From: Channallabes apus | Taxonomy: Eukaryota; Chordata; Actinopteri; Siluriformes; Clariidae | Direction: 5' to 3' | Length of the DNA stretch: 64,000 bases | Assembly: GCA_030522415.1 (NCBI GenBank) | Contig: CM060127.1 | Location: 11,386,707 to 11,450,706, forward strand | Shown here: positions 24,219-35,150 of the stretch, one piece after another | How the letters are laid out: every line of letters starts with the position of its first letter | How positions within the stretch are numbered: position 1 is the first letter of the stretch | Notes under the pieces: generated by a model | Databases searched by the model: none | What the model saw: the letters and a program-made list of their open reading frames with translations, nothing else | What the model was told of the DNA's origin: nothing | Made by a program: the position numbers and the translations under genes

Positions 24219-24975
24219 AGAATGCTGGGGCGACGTTTCAGAGGCTTATGACTTCCGTTCTGGCTGAAGCCATCAGGAAATACTGTTTTGTTTACATCGA
24301 CGACATCGTTGTTTACTCAAAGGACACCACCTCTCATCTTAACCATCTCCGAAAAATATTCTCACCCTAAACCTTAAAAAATGCAATCTCTGCCCGTCAT
24401 CCCTCTCCTTTCTAGGGCACATTATATCCACTGAAGGCATAAAAACTGAAGAAGCCAAGATAGCGGCTATACAGTCTTACCCCATTCCCTGCAACCTGAA
24501 GGAGCTACAGCGCTTCCTAGGTCTGGCTGGTTGGTACCACCGGTTCATACCTCACTTCTCAGAGCATGCTGCTCCTTTACACGCTCTGAAGAAGAAAGGA
24601 GCCAAGTGGGTGTGGACCCCCGAATGCCAGTCAGCCTTCGAAGATCTGAGAGCGGCTCTGCAACACACACCGGTTTTAACAGCTCGAGACTTCAACCACC
24701 CCTTCAAGGTGCAGACAGACGCCAGCAACGTCGGCCTAGGTGCAGTACTCACGCAGGATCACAAGGATGGGGAACATGTAATCACCTACGCCTCCCGACT
24801 GCTGCACGGACCTGAAACCAGGTATTCGGCATCAGAAAAGGAATGTCTGGCGGTAGTGTGGGCAGTGGAGAAATGGTGTCAGTATCTGGAAGGAAAGACA
24901 TTTACTATCGTCACAGACCATGCTGCTTTGACGTGGGTTTTTAATCAGCCAAACCCCTCCTCACGCCTACTGTAA
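24128..24975 (+). pseudogene. Gypsy reverse transcriptase core and RNase H
   Basis: Continuing in shifted frames, PFGLKNAGATFQRLM and YIDDIVVYS (catalytic pair near 24295) give the polymerase core. The connection region (YHRFIPHFSEHAAPLHAL) and RNase H follow: QTDASNVGLGAVLTQ, YSASEKECLAVVWAVEKW, TDHAALTW. These contain the expected Asp, Glu and Asp residues. At least two frameshifts and stops separate the pieces. Confidence 0.9.
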
Positions 24976-25862
24976 CTCGATGGGTGCTCAGACTGCAGGC
25001 ATTCGAGTTTGTGGTTCAGTACCGGAAGGGACAGTGCAACACCGTACCTGATTCCCTGTCACGGCGCTGGGAGGGAGAAACTACAAATGCCCATCTGGCA
25101 GTACACCAAGGCAACAATCTGCAGTGGGGTCTGCCTTGTGACTGGGGGAGTTAGAGAAGGTCCAGAAGGCAGATGAAGCACTTCATGCACTGTGGAGGGA
25201 GGCAAAGCTAGATCCTGATGTTAAGAAGATACACTATTGCGTAATCAACCAATTCCTGTATCGTCAAATCCCTAAGCAAAATGGATGTAGTCTCCTTCAG
25301 CTGGTCATCCCAACATCTCTCCGGCCTCAATATCTGCAGTACGCCCACGACAACCCTCTCAGCGGTCATCTAGGACGTATGAAGACCCTGCGGAGGCTGC
25401 TGGAGGTCGCCTACTGGCCAGAGATATGACGAGATGTCTGGGCATATTGTAAGAACTGCGTAACATGTCAGAAATATTAGTAATAGTATTAGTAAACTGG
25501 CAGGCTTACTACAAAGCACACCTGTGGTGGAACCTGGTTTTATATTGGGAGTAGATCTCATGGGTCCTTTTCCACGGTCATCCCGGCTCAATGAGCATCT
25601 GCTGGTGGTCGTAGATTACTGCAGCAAATGGGTCGAGATGTTCCCTATAAGGACAGCGAAGGCTCACAACATAGCCAATATTTTAATCAAGGAGATTTTC
25701 ACACGGTGGGGCACACCAGCTTACCTGGTTTCCGATAGAGGTCCACAATTCACTTCCCAGCTGCTCAACATCATCTGCCGGCAGTGGGGTGTCACCCAGA
25801 AGCTCACCACCGCATATCATCCCCAAACTAACATCACCGAACGTACTAATCGGACGTACTAA
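24976..25862 (+). pseudogene. Gypsy integrase, N-terminal and catalytic part
   Basis: It includes the tether (QCNTVPDSLSR), the HHCC zinc-binding region (HDNPLSGHLGR with CKNCVTCQKY, broken by a stop between) and the catalytic core. The core is VDLMGPFPRS (first Asp), SDRGPQFTSQL (second Asp) and YHPQTNITERTNRT (Glu). Coding is cut at about 25860 by the L2-like LINE insertion and resumes at 33109. Confidence 0.9.
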
Positions 25863-26135
25863 CCGGACATTAGACAGTAACTTGTCTTTTGAAAATCACA
25901 TTCCAAATATCACAAAAACAGCCTTTTTCTATCTTATAAATATTGCCAAACTTAGGAGCATCTTATCCGTATCTGATGCAGAAAAGCTAGTTCATGCATG
26001 CATGACCTCCAGACTGGACTATTGTAATGCATTACTAGGTGGTTGTCCTGCATCCACAATAAACAAGCTTCAGTTAGTCCAAAATGCAGCCGCCAGGGTT
26101 CTCACTAGATCCAGAAAATATGATCATATAACCCC

Positions 26136-26916
26136 TGTAGATGCGGATGGCTTATTTCACTAGTTTTGACGCGTAGCTAATGTCTTAAAGTTTCACTCAC
26201 ATGACAGAAGTCCGATCTCTTTGTCTTTTGTCGTTTATTTGTCAGCATCAAAGAATCAACACTTCATACAGTCGTCTTGAGTAAATCCACTGTTATTACA
26301 GACACCAGTTGCTGCATCTTGCAAATCTCTGAGTTTTACAACAACCTGTTTGCTGTATCTTGTAGATTACAATCTTGGCTTGGGTATCTAACAACACTCT
26401 TGTTGTTTCTTACTTTCCCAGCTTACGTTAGCTTACGGTTACAACAACCTCGTTGCTGTATTTTACATTTCTAGCTTACCGGGAGCTCTCACTAGCTGAC
26501 GGTTACAACAACCTCGTTGCTGTATTTAGCATTTCTAGCTTACCGGGAGCTCTCATTAGCTGATGGTTACAACAACCTCGTTGCTGTATTTAGCATTTCT
26601 AGCTTACCGGGAGCTCTCATTAGCTGACGGTCTAAAGCTTGTGTTTCCGTAGCCTTCCAAATCTATACTGAGCTTTCTAGCATATCACAGTCACACAAAT
26701 GCATGTAATAGTAGAATGACATCACAGACCAACCTACGATTATCAACTTATGATGCATAACTAAGAAATTTAAAGCTTATGGCTTATGTAACAAACTTAA
26801 TGCTTAATGCTTTACTAATGAATAGAACAAGGTAGAATAAATGAAATAACAGCAAGTAAAATAAAATAAAATAAACACAACAACAAATTCATAAAAAGTG
26901 CGACATGGCACTTACA
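26136..26916 (-). repeat. BEL copy 1 3' LTR
   Basis: 781 bp. Contains three 64-bp tandem units, each with gttacaacaacctcgttgct and cttaccgggagctctca. The purine-rich aggggctggaa on the minus strand just before it is the likely polypurine tract. Confidence 0.93.
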
Positions 26917-27107
26917 TTCCAGCCCCTAATTGACAGGCATGGAGACTGACAATTACAATTTTGTGTTTTTTTTTTTTTTTTTTTTTGATAAAGCAATGAA
27001 ATCAAACATTCTTAACCTTCTAAAACGTTTTAAATCTTTTAAGTGTGTAATATTTATCTCAGGTGTTTACATTTGCATATCAAATTTCATAACATATTAC
27101 CACACAT

Positions 27108-30100
27108 TTAACAGTCCATTTCACATGTGAGGCACAGCTTGTCGATGGGTCTTTCCAGAGTGTTGGTCTTAGTTTTAACTAACACAAGTTTCACCAGTCC
27201 CCCTTTGTTGGGGAACACTTTCGTGATTCTTCTCATGACCCATGAATTTCTTGGAGATGACTCATCAGTTATTAAAACTATGTCTCCAATCGAAAGGTTT
27301 TTTTTGTTTTGAAACCACTTTTGCCGCCCCTGGAGCAAGGGCAAGTATTCACGTACCCATCGCTTCCAGAGCAGGTCTGATCGATGCTGGATCTGCTTCT
27401 CCCTGCGACGTGCATAGATGACAAATCCAGGTGGCAGGTTTGGCTGTTTTTTCATCAGCAGCGGGTAGTTTGGTGTCAGAGGTTTCAGTTTGGGCGAGCA
27501 GCTGTTTCTTTTCACAGACGCCTTTCGTTTTTGCTGTGTGCGAATTCCCTGTTTGAATTCTGCTGCTGCTTTACCCTTTTGCAACGTGAGAAGTTCTTCC
27601 TTAAAATTTTGTCTTTGAGGGAACTTAATGATGTCGTTTTCTGCTCTTGTTAGGTCTTGCGCTTTTAGAGACTTGTGATTTTCTGTCTTTGGGTCATCTA
27701 CTTGTGTTTTAACCCTTTTTGTTTTTTGTTTCAGCATGTCTCTGGTGCGAAGGATCCAGGCAGCGGATCTTTTTAACTTGTGCCAGTCAGAGTGGTGATT
27801 AATCAGTTTACTCACTGCGTCTGTGTCTGTGCATTTTGTAATGCTCACAATATTCACTAAAGCTGAGAGCTTAACTTCATCAGAATTTTCATCAAAATTT
27901 TCTTTTATTGATGTGTCATGAATATTTTTAGGCCATTTGCACTCTGCTTCTTTGAGGAGGGAGGGACCTTGGATCCAGTTGACATTTTTCATGAACTTTT
28001 CACAGGATACCCCCCTGGAGGCAGAATCAGCTGGGTTTTGTGAGGTATTAACGTACCTCCATTGCTGTGACTTGGTTGACTCTCTTATAATGGCGATTCT
28101 GTTGGCCACAAAGGTTTTAAAACGAAGTGTTTCGTTATCAATGTATCTCAAAACAGTTGTACTGTCAGTCCAGAACATAGAGTCCAGCAATTTCAATTCT
28201 AGCTGTTCTTTCAACATTTTGTCATTTTTTACAGCGGCCACTGCCGCAGTCAGTTCCATTCGTGGAATGGTGGTTTGTTTCAGGGGTGCTACACGGGAGT
28301 TCCCCATCATGAATGCACAATGTGTAAGTCCATCAGCGTTTACTAACCTGAGGTATGAGACAGCTCCGTATCCCATTTCACTTGCATCCGAGAAGTGATG
28401 GAGTTGTGCTGTAGCTGTAACTCCGAAGTCGGCTGGTTTTATGGACCTTGCTATGCTGAACTTGGACAGTCTGTGCAGCTCTTGCAGCCAGGTTTTCCAC
28501 GCCGTTGCAAACTGCTCGGGAATGTCATCATCCCAGGCAAGTTTTTCTTTACATAACTGTTGCATTAGGATTGTAGCTGGCAGTATGGCAGGTGGGAGAA
28601 AGCGTAACGGGTCGTATGTTGAGCTAGTGATTGACAGAATTCCTCTTCTTGTCACAGGTCGTTCCTTTAAGCTAATCTTAAACTTGAACATGTCTGAGTT
28701 AATGCACCACAGCACCCCCAGAGCTCTCTCTATGGGCAGTGCATCGTTACTCAAGTCTAAGTCTCTCATGTCTTTGATCATTTCACTCTCGGGAATGACA
28801 GTCAATAGGGCACGGCTATTGCTTGCCCATTTTGTGAGGCTAGACCCTCCGCTTGTACAGAGACTTGTGAGATCATTGTATAGGGTGACTGCTTGGTCAT
28901 GACTCGAAACAGATTTCAGGCAGCCGTCTACATGAAAGTTTTTAAGCACTGTGTTAACTGCCACAGCAGGTGCATTCCTGCAGTTTTCTTCTGCTGTCTT
29001 TCTGAGGGCGAAGTTAGCACCACTAGGCAACAATTTTGCACCGAACAGATGAACTACCATCTTATTTTCAACTAAGTCTTGGTTCACATCTCCATTCGGC
29101 CACCATAGGAAGCGCAGCAGGTCAGTGTCCTTCTCGGGGACTTTCACGTGATAGTACATGGCTTCTACTGTGTCCTTTTTCTCGGACTTTATTTTAACGG
29201 GCACAATGGGGAGGATGCAATTACCTCCAGCCCCAGTGAGCGCATTTGATTCGTGACTCTTTGCCGGTGGTGTATTTTTTGTGTCACTTTCGGTTTCGTT
29301 CTCGTCAGCGCGTGTAACTGGCTGCGCCGTGTCTTGCACTGCTATGTGTAGCATGCTTGGATGTGGCTTTGAACACAATGAACATACAATTTTTCTGGTA
29401 CAGTCTTTCCACAAATGACCCTTTCTTAAACATCCGAAACAGAATCCGTTTCTTTTTAAGAATTCTACTTTGTCTTTGTGTGTCTTATCATTAAATTGGA
29501 AGCAATCATCTAAGATATGCTCCCCTTTGCAGTGTGCGCACGGGTTAGTAAAGGCGCTGACAGGTAATGCACCGGCACTCTTCATTGTAATCAAGTCTTT
29601 GTGAATTTTACCAACCTGTCTGTCCTCGGTTGCGACGCTGACCCTGGGTTTTCCTTGGCCCGATTGTTTGGGTCTTTGAAGGGATGTGTGACAGGGTTTT
29701 CCGTCGCTGATTGCGGCGTCCAAGTCCGTAGAGTGTGCGCTGCTCAGGTGCGCGTTGCTCGATTCAGTGATTGCACTCTCGTTCGCAGGCTGTGCTCGGC
29801 TGTTGCATGTTGAGTTGGAGAGGTGATAGTGCGCGCTGCTCAGGCACGCGCTGCTCGGGCGCGCGCTGCTCGATTCAATGAGTGCGCTCTTGCTCTTGGG
29901 CGATCGGCTGTCGTGCTTGCGATCTTGACGTTTATTTCCAAATCTATCCTGCAACAGTCTCATTGCCTCTGCATAACCACACTGATCTGGCATAAGCTGA
30001 CAGCTCATAACGAGGTCTCTAGCCTCTCCCTTAGTGAACTGCTCAAGATAAAACAGCTTATCAGCATCACTATCGGTTTTGTCAACAATAACATGTTTAA

Positions 30101-30890
30101 ATGCTTTCATGAAGGACGTAAACTCAAGAGGGTCACCATGAAACACAGGAACATTGCGCTGAGGTAAAAGGGATTGCCGTTGGCATTTCATGAGCATTGC
30201 TGTGATGTCAGCCTGCTGTTGCATCATGCTCTGTAATTCTAAAGTATAAATGTCATGGCGGGTGTATTTATTGTCTTGGGTAGACCCTTCATTTAAAGTA
30301 CTTTTCAATTTTGGTTCAAAACTTACTGGTACACTTAGATGGGCTGCCTTGAGACGTGATGGCAGTCCGAGGTCTTCTATCGACGCGCTGCTCTCGTAAA
30401 GTTCGTTGTATTCCAGTTTGGGAGCGCGTGCGCCACTTGGTTCGTTGAAGGTGCTCTCTCTTACCGGCTTTCGGCGGCTGTCGTATTCAGGTTTGTGGCC
30501 CGTCCAAGGCGGGCTGCTCGAGCGTGTGCAGCTCGGGTCGATGACTCCGCTCTTTGATGCAGGCTGTCGTTTTTTACAACTCTGATAAACCTGTAATTCA
30601 GCGTCGACAATTGCGAGCGCAGTTTCTAATTCCAACTTTTCTTTATCAGCTTTTAGTTGCTCTGCCTCAGCCTTTAATTCTGCTTCTTTTGCCTTTAATT
30701 GTGCTTCCTGCTGTTCTAACGCCCGCCGTTCTGCTAAGGCTGCTGCTTTAATCAACAAGGCTGCTCTGTTGGCTTCTGCTTTCTTTATTAGGGCTGAGGA
30801 TAATGTAGAAGTTACAGACCTTTTGGATGCTGCCGTTGTCTGTGACACGCTGACGCCCGGCGAGACACCTTCGCGTAGTTGCGACGTCAC
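27108..30890 (-). CDS. BEL/Pao Gag-Pol derivative, 1260 codons
   Basis: Residues ~35-105 are a coiled coil (AQLKAKEAELKAEAEQLKA). Residues 110-380 are a linker with several ES-(A/T)-x-x-E-(S/P)-S-x-A type motifs. Residues 248-318 are a Pao-type Gag domain (VPVFHGDPLEFTSFMKAF). Zinc knuckles follow with CX2CX4HX4C at 451-463 and 484-497 and a third cysteine/histidine cluster at 503-514. The start of the protease domain (PIVPVKIKS, 561-569) then joins directly to the middle of reverse transcriptase (EAMYYHVKVPEKD). The YVDD box reads HVDG, so this copy has lost a catalytic Asp. RNase H looks intact (FSDAS, PRMEL, WTDS, NPADSASRG). After it the integrase zinc finger and core are absent, and residues ~1160-1260 are the DUF5641-like C-terminus. 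The true N-terminus is in another frame at 30887-31231. Confidence 0.9.
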   Translation of the reverse strand: MTSQLREGVSPGVSVSQTTAASKRSVTSTLSSALIKKAEANRAALLIKAAALAERRALEQQEAQLKAKEAELKAEAEQLKADKEKLELETALAIVDAELQVYQSCKKRQPASKSGVIDPSCTRSSSPPWTGHKPEYDSRRKPVRESTFNEPSGARAPKLEYNELYESSASIEDLGLPSRLKAAHLSVPVSFEPKLKSTLNEGSTQDNKYTRHDIYTLELQSMMQQQADITAMLMKCQRQSLLPQRNVPVFHGDPLEFTSFMKAFKHVIVDKTDSDADKLFYLEQFTKGEARDLVMSCQLMPDQCGYAEAMRLLQDRFGNKRQDRKHDSRSPKSKSALIESSSARPSSACLSSAHYHLSNSTCNSRAQPANESAITESSNAHLSSAHSTDLDAAISDGKPCHTSLQRPKQSGQGKPRVSVATEDRQVGKIHKDLITMKSAGALPVSAFTNPCAHCKGEHILDDCFQFNDKTHKDKVEFLKRNGFCFGCLRKGHLWKDCTRKIVCSLCSKPHPSMLHIAVQDTAQPVTRADENETESDTKNTPPAKSHESNALTGAGGNCILPIVPVKIKSEKKDTVEAMYYHVKVPEKDTDLLRFLWWPNGDVNQDLVENKMVVHLFGAKLLPSGANFALRKTAEENCRNAPAVAVNTVLKNFHVDGCLKSVSSHDQAVTLYNDLTSLCTSGGSSLTKWASNSRALLTVIPESEMIKDMRDLDLSNDALPIERALGVLWCINSDMFKFKISLKERPVTRRGILSITSSTYDPLRFLPPAILPATILMQQLCKEKLAWDDDIPEQFATAWKTWLQELHRLSKFSIARSIKPADFGVTATAQLHHFSDASEMGYGAVSYLRLVNADGLTHCAFMMGNSRVAPLKQTTIPRMELTAAVAAVKNDKMLKEQLELKLLDSMFWTDSTTVLRYIDNETLRFKTFVANRIAIIRESTKSQQWRYVNTSQNPADSASRGVSCEKFMKNVNWIQGPSLLKEAECKWPKNIHDTSIKENFDENSDEVKLSALVNIVSITKCTDTDAVSKLINHHSDWHKLKRSAAWILRTRDMLKQKTKRVKTQVDDPKTENHKSLKAQDLTRAENDIIKFPQRQNFKEELLTLQKGKAAAEFKQGIRTQQKRKASVKRNSCSPKLKPLTPNYPLLMKKQPNLPPGFVIYARRREKQIQHRSDLLWKRWVREYLPLLQGRQKWFQNKKNLSIGDIVLITDESSPRNSWVMRRITKVFPNKGGLVKLVLVKTKTNTLERPIDKLCLTCEMDC

Positions 30891-31231
30891 AGAGTGACGC
30901 CACGACCCACCGTAGATATGAATCCTGTGCGGCCTTGAGCCTCAGGTGCGCCGCAAGCGACCTGATCGCGTCTGTGTTCGTCTTTACGAGTGTACACAAG
31001 CACATCAACGTTACTTCTCATGAAGTTCTCTCTTCTGCACTCAGTTTCAACGATGTCTAACTTACGTGCATAGTTCATAGGTGTCTTTAATGCATTAGAC
31101 GTTGCATTCAGTCGAATTCGCTTGCCTTTTCTTGCATCCAGCGCCTCGTTGAAGTTCTTTCTGTTCATCTCGTGGAGCGCCGTTAGGCTCCCCAGCCAAA
31201 TGCTGGGAGCGTTGTCCTCATTGTTCGGCAT
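30887..31231 (-). pseudogene. BEL copy 1 Gag N-terminus, shifted frame
   Basis: Starts MPNNEDNAPSIWLGSLTALH and matches the start of the intact frame in copy 2. It ends prematurely because, compared with copy 2, the sequence between gacgtcacagagtg and cgacccaccg is shorter and altered. In copy 1 the N-terminus and main frame are therefore separated. Confidence 0.9.
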
Positions 31232-31316
31232 GGTGAAGTTCGACGGCTATTCTCTTTCACTTTCCATTTCAGTGTTCACTTGTTTTCGTTCAAACAGCGG
31301 AAAAGCTTTAGACTTT

Positions 31317-32097
31317 TGTAGATGCGGATGGCTTATTTCACTAGTTTTGACGCGTAGCTAATGTCTTAAAGGTTCACTCACATGACAGAAGTCCGATCTC
31401 TTTGTCTTTTGTCGTTTATTTGTCAGCATCAAAGAATCAACACTTCATACAGTCGTCTTGAGTAAATCCACTGTTATTACAGACACCAGTTGCTGCATCT
31501 TGCAAATCTCTGAGTTTTACAACAACCTGTTTGCTGTATCTTGTAGATTACAATCTTGGCTTGGGTATCTAACAACACTCTTGTTGTTTCTTACTTTCCC
31601 AGCTTACGTTAGCTTACGGTTACAACAACCTCGTTGCTGTATTTTACATTTCTAGCTTACCGGGAGCTCTCACTAGCTGACGGTTACAACAACCTCGTTG
31701 CTGTATTTAGCATTTCTAGCTTACCGGGAGCTCTCATTAGCTGACGGTTACAACAACCTCGTTGCTGTATTTAGCATTTCTAGCTTACCGGGAGCTCTCA
31801 TTAGCTGACGGTCTAAAGCTTGTGTTTCCGTAGCCTTCCAAATCTATACTGAGCTTTCTAGCATATCACAGTCACACAAATGCATGTAATAGTAGAATGA
31901 CATCACAGACCAACCTACGATTATCAACTTATGATGCATAACTAAGAAATTTAAAGCTTATGGCTTATGTAACAAACTTAATGCTTAATGCTTTACTAAT
32001 GAATAGAACAAGGTAGAATAAATGAAATAACAGCAAGTAAAATAAAATAAGATAAACACAACAACAAATTCATAATAAGTGCGACATGGCACTTACA
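31317..32097 (-). repeat. BEL copy 1 5' LTR
   Basis: 781 bp, the same length as its partner. It carries the same three 64-bp tandem units and differs from its partner by about four substitutions. Confidence 0.93.
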
Positions 32098-33108
32098 ACC
32101 CCAATATTATCATCCCTGCACTGGCTACCTGTTCAGTTTAGAATAAATTACAAAATAGTATTACTTACATACAAGGCCTTAAATGGTTTAGCTCCCACAT
32201 ACCTAACCAGTGTTCTGATACGCTACAATCCACCACGTGCCTTAAGATCACAAAGCTCCGGACTTCTGGTAGTTCCAAGAATTTCAAAATCTACAAAAGG
32301 GGGTAGGGCATTTTCATATTTAGCTCCAAAGCTTTGGAATACAGTAGCCTTCCAGACAGTGTTCGGGGAGCAGACACGGTTTCCCAGTTCAAAAGTAGAC
32401 TCAAGACGCATCTTTTTAATCTGGCATTCACGTAACTCATCCCATAACCTCATAATCTGGCATACACATAACTCATCCCATAACCTCATACTCCAGTACA
32501 CCTATCCCGAATGGCAACTATGCTAATTCTCCCCATCTGTTCTGTATTTCTCTACCCATCCCCTGGATGTGCCAGCTTCAGTAGACAAAGGCCAACCCTG
32601 CGAGGTTCCTGAGGCATGCAGAGAAGGACCAGCTCCAGCTGGATTCAGCTTTATGATGGTTGGAGCTACACATGCTGCTCCTGTGCTTCCAGTGATCCAG
32701 ACCTCATCTGCCCTCTGCACCTACTGACTCGTCCCTATGCTGAACTGGTCTTCATGTCAATTTAAATAATTTCTGTCATATTGAATTTTCATCTGCACAA
32801 CACACAAGATGTTATATCATTTCTATCTGTTATCACCCAAATGAGGATGGGTTCCCTGTTGAGTCTGGTTCCTCTCAAGGTTTCTTCCTAATGCCATCTC
32901 AGGGAGTTTTTCCTTGCCAGAGACATTTCATTCATTCGTCTCATTATTATCTAGGCACATTTTTCTCACACATACACACTTCCAATTATTTTATTTTCTA
33001 AAATTTTTAATTTTTTTTTGTAAATTTTCTTTCATTTTTGTGAAGCTGCTTTGAGACAATGACCATTGTTAAAAACGCTATATAAATAAAATTTAATTGA
33101 ATTGAATT

Positions 33109-33648
33109 GAATTAAAATTCATGATGGCAGCATTCATCAAGGAAAATCACAAGCAGTGGGACCAATGGCTTCCTGAGTTCCGGTTTGCTATCAACACGGC
33201 CTGGCAGGAAATCACTGACCATACCCCAGCGGAGATAGCACTGGGACGTAAGCTAAAGGGACCACTGGAAAGAATACTGCACAAAAACATCTCACCTGAC
33301 CATCCAACCTATTCCACAGTGGAGTGGCAGGAAACGCTGTTCCAGGCTGTCCGGAGCAATGTGGCCCATGCCCAGGAACGACAGGCAAAGTACTACAACC
33401 TCAGACGATGGGCTGTCACATACCAGGAGGGCGACCTTGTCTGGGTCCGTGCTATTCCTCAGTCTCGGGCAGGGGATTCTCACATGGCCAAACTAGCTCC
33501 ACAATGGAAGGGGCCCGCCAAAATCCTTAACAAGGTAAACTATCAGGTGCGAATGATTAATCAGGCCGGGCCATTTACGGTCCATGTGGCCAACATAAAA
33601 CCCTTTTATGGCGAAGTCACGCCTTTTTCCGAGGGGGAGGGGGTGTAG
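33109..33648 (+). pseudogene. Gypsy integrase C-terminal part
   Basis: Resumes with LKFMMAAFIKENHKQWDQWL and runs through PEFRFAINTAWQEITDHTP, AEIALGRKLKGPLE and a chromodomain-side tail (KLAPQWKGPAKILNKVNYQV, VANIKPFYG). It stops at TAG 33646-33648, which overlaps the LTR start. Together with 24976-25862 it shows the frame was one unit before the LINE insertion. Confidence 0.9.
33631..33643 (+). promoter_or_regulatory. Gypsy polypurine tract
   Basis: gagggggaggggg immediately precedes the 3' LTR start tgtaggttg. It is the primer site for plus-strand DNA synthesis. Confidence 0.9.
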
Positions 33649-34408
33649 GTTGCCTAGTTACGCGCTCCCGGCCTGCGGGGGCGCTGCGGCCGCTAATCAC
33701 ACGATTCTAATAAAAGAGGAAGAGAGGTTAGAGCTAGGTAACAGCAGCCATTTCATAGCCTCAAGCAAAATGCTAATAGCTAAAAGCTAATGCTAATGGC
33801 GAAGCATTAAGTAAACCCGAATGCGGGATATCTTTGTCCAAAAGCGCATGTGAGTATTTATGGTTAAATGTTTAATTGTATGGACCCCGCCGAGGCATAT
33901 ATATATATTATACTGTATGTGTTTACTGTGCACTTACGGCATTCCTCCTGCTATGGTTATGCAGGAGGGTTTTTTGTTTATGTCTTTGCTGTTGTCCGTG
34001 TCTGTGTTTTCCGGAAGCTGCTGAGTGTCAGCTGTTCCCCCGGGAGTGAACACAAGCCAGGCGGTGTACGCGCGGTGCCGAGGGCTCGGCTATTCCTGCT
34101 CCATCGGCAAAGGGACGTTGTTCGTGACGAGGACATCAGACCACGGAGCGGGACGTTTCTGGGTGCTATTGCTTACTTTTATGGACTTTTGATAGGGAGA
34201 AAAGACTCTATATATAATCACCACGAGCACGGACTGAGTGAGTGTGTGGTATGAGTGGCCGGCGTGTATGAATGGTGTAATGTACAGCACAATATTAAAT
34301 GTAAATACACTTGAACACATTTTCGTATCCTGTGGTGGTCCTTATTCACCCCCTGATTTCTGTTAACGGCTAGCTATTGTTTTAATAAATAATAGCGAGT
34401 TTGTTACA
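33644..34408 (+). repeat. Gypsy 3' LTR
   Basis: 765 bp from tgtaggttgcctag to gtttgttaca. It is uninterrupted and serves as the reference for the insertion and truncation seen in the 5' LTR. Confidence 0.93.
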
Positions 34409-34517
34409 CTCGTAAACCAAGACAATGCTCGTTTTTCAAGTCAAAATTCATGAAAAATCTTTGCTTGTCTTGCGCAACACTCACAAACCTCATTACTCGC
34501 AATCCGAGGTCTCACTG

Positions 34518-35150
34518 TCTATCTCACCCAGTGGATACCGTCGTTGGCCCAACAATGTTCCCTGCGTTGCTCCTATTCTCTCTGATAGGAGGCGACACTT
34601 CTCTGTGTTCGCTCTACTGGCTGTATGTGTGTCAGGAACTATCAGCACTTTCTATGTGTGAACAACATGTACAAGGGCAGACATTGCTTTTTTGATTGTT
34701 GATATTTATTTGTGAGTATAATTCTGGTCCCTAAATATTACCCATAGAACTATGAATATTTACTGATCCACGATGACTACATAATTTGTAAGAACGAGAG
34801 AATGAGACAGAGAAACAACAACTTGCCTATTATTGCTCACTTTATAAAGTTATATATATAAACACTAATATATAAACTTTGAAGAGCCAAACATTAAAAA
34901 AAATGATGAGAGGTTACAGAAAAAAGTCTAATCAAAGCAATAGTGGTGAAAACTGATGCTTGACTTCCAGTTACTGCACCACATATTACATTCCACATTT
35001 TTACAGAATTTAACTCTTTGAAAGTATAAGTAAATTCTACAATAGTGTTTTATTTTGTCCTTTTAGGGAGAGAGGTGTGTTTAGGGAGAGGTGTGTTTAG
35101 GGAGAGAGGTGTGTTTAGGGAGAGAGGTGTGTTTGCACTTGAACACATTC
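34518..35150. other. No gene recognised; 19-bp minisatellite at 35060-35135
   Basis: Non-coding, AT-rich. Near the end the unit ttagggagagaggtgtgt is repeated four times, one unit being two bases shorter. Confidence 0.6.

Larger units (their letters stand above)
26136..32097 (-). mobile_element. BEL/Pao LTR retrotransposon copy 1, internally deleted
   Basis: The element is 5962 bp, with 781-bp LTRs that begin tg and end ca and a 5-bp target duplication acccc (26131-26135, 32098-32102). LTRs differ at about four positions by eye (about 0.5 percent), so insertion is recent. Coding is on the minus strand. Protease, half of reverse transcriptase and the integrase core are missing. No TGG-type primer-binding site is obvious after the 5' LTR. 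Confidence 0.93.
25860..33108 (+). mobile_element. 5'-truncated L2-like LINE, split by BEL element
   Basis: The C-terminal part of an L2/CR1-group reverse transcriptase enters at SNLSFENHIPNITKTAF. It continues through SRLDYCNALLGG and KLQLVQNAAARVLTR to HITP at 26130. After the BEL insertion it resumes in frame with SSLHWLPVQFRINYKIVLL, NGLAPTYLTSVLI and SSGLLVVPRISK. The 3' untranslated region (ttcctctcaaggtttcttcc) and the gaattgaattgaatt tail end at about 33108. Gypsy integrase continues on both sides. Confidence 0.9.
21801..34408 (+). mobile_element. Ty3/gypsy LTR retrotransposon, defective, interrupted
   Basis: Two LTRs (21801-22874 with an insertion, and 33644-34408), a primer-binding site, a polypurine tract and gag-pol remnants in the order Gag, reverse transcriptase, RNase H, integrase identify a gypsy element. 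It is inactivated by frameshifts, by loss of the protease region and by a 7.2-kb insertion in integrase (about 25860-33108). LTRs differ by roughly 2 percent by eye. Confidence 0.95.
21375..34517. mobile_element. TIR DNA transposon acting as outer host of the nest
   Basis: The left end (cagtggaaccttgaattaca) and the right end (reverse complement cagtgagacctcggattgcg) are imperfect inverted repeats. The left part runs to about 21800 and the right part resumes at 34409 (ctcgtaaaccaagacaatgc). Between them lies a gypsy element. The original transposon would be about 540 bp, without coding capacity. TA precedes the left end but not clearly the right. Confidence 0.55.

Noticed and set aside
27127..30751. 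Many plus-strand frames of 60-150 codons across both BEL elements
   Set aside because: They are antisense shadows of the minus-strand Gag-Pol frame. They have no motifs of their own and appear in both copies only because the coding strand is conserved.
31250..31316. tRNA primer-binding site for BEL copy 1
   Set aside because: The sequence next to the 5' LTR on the minus strand (aaaagtctaaagc) does not begin with the TGG expected from a tRNA CCA end, so no site is called.
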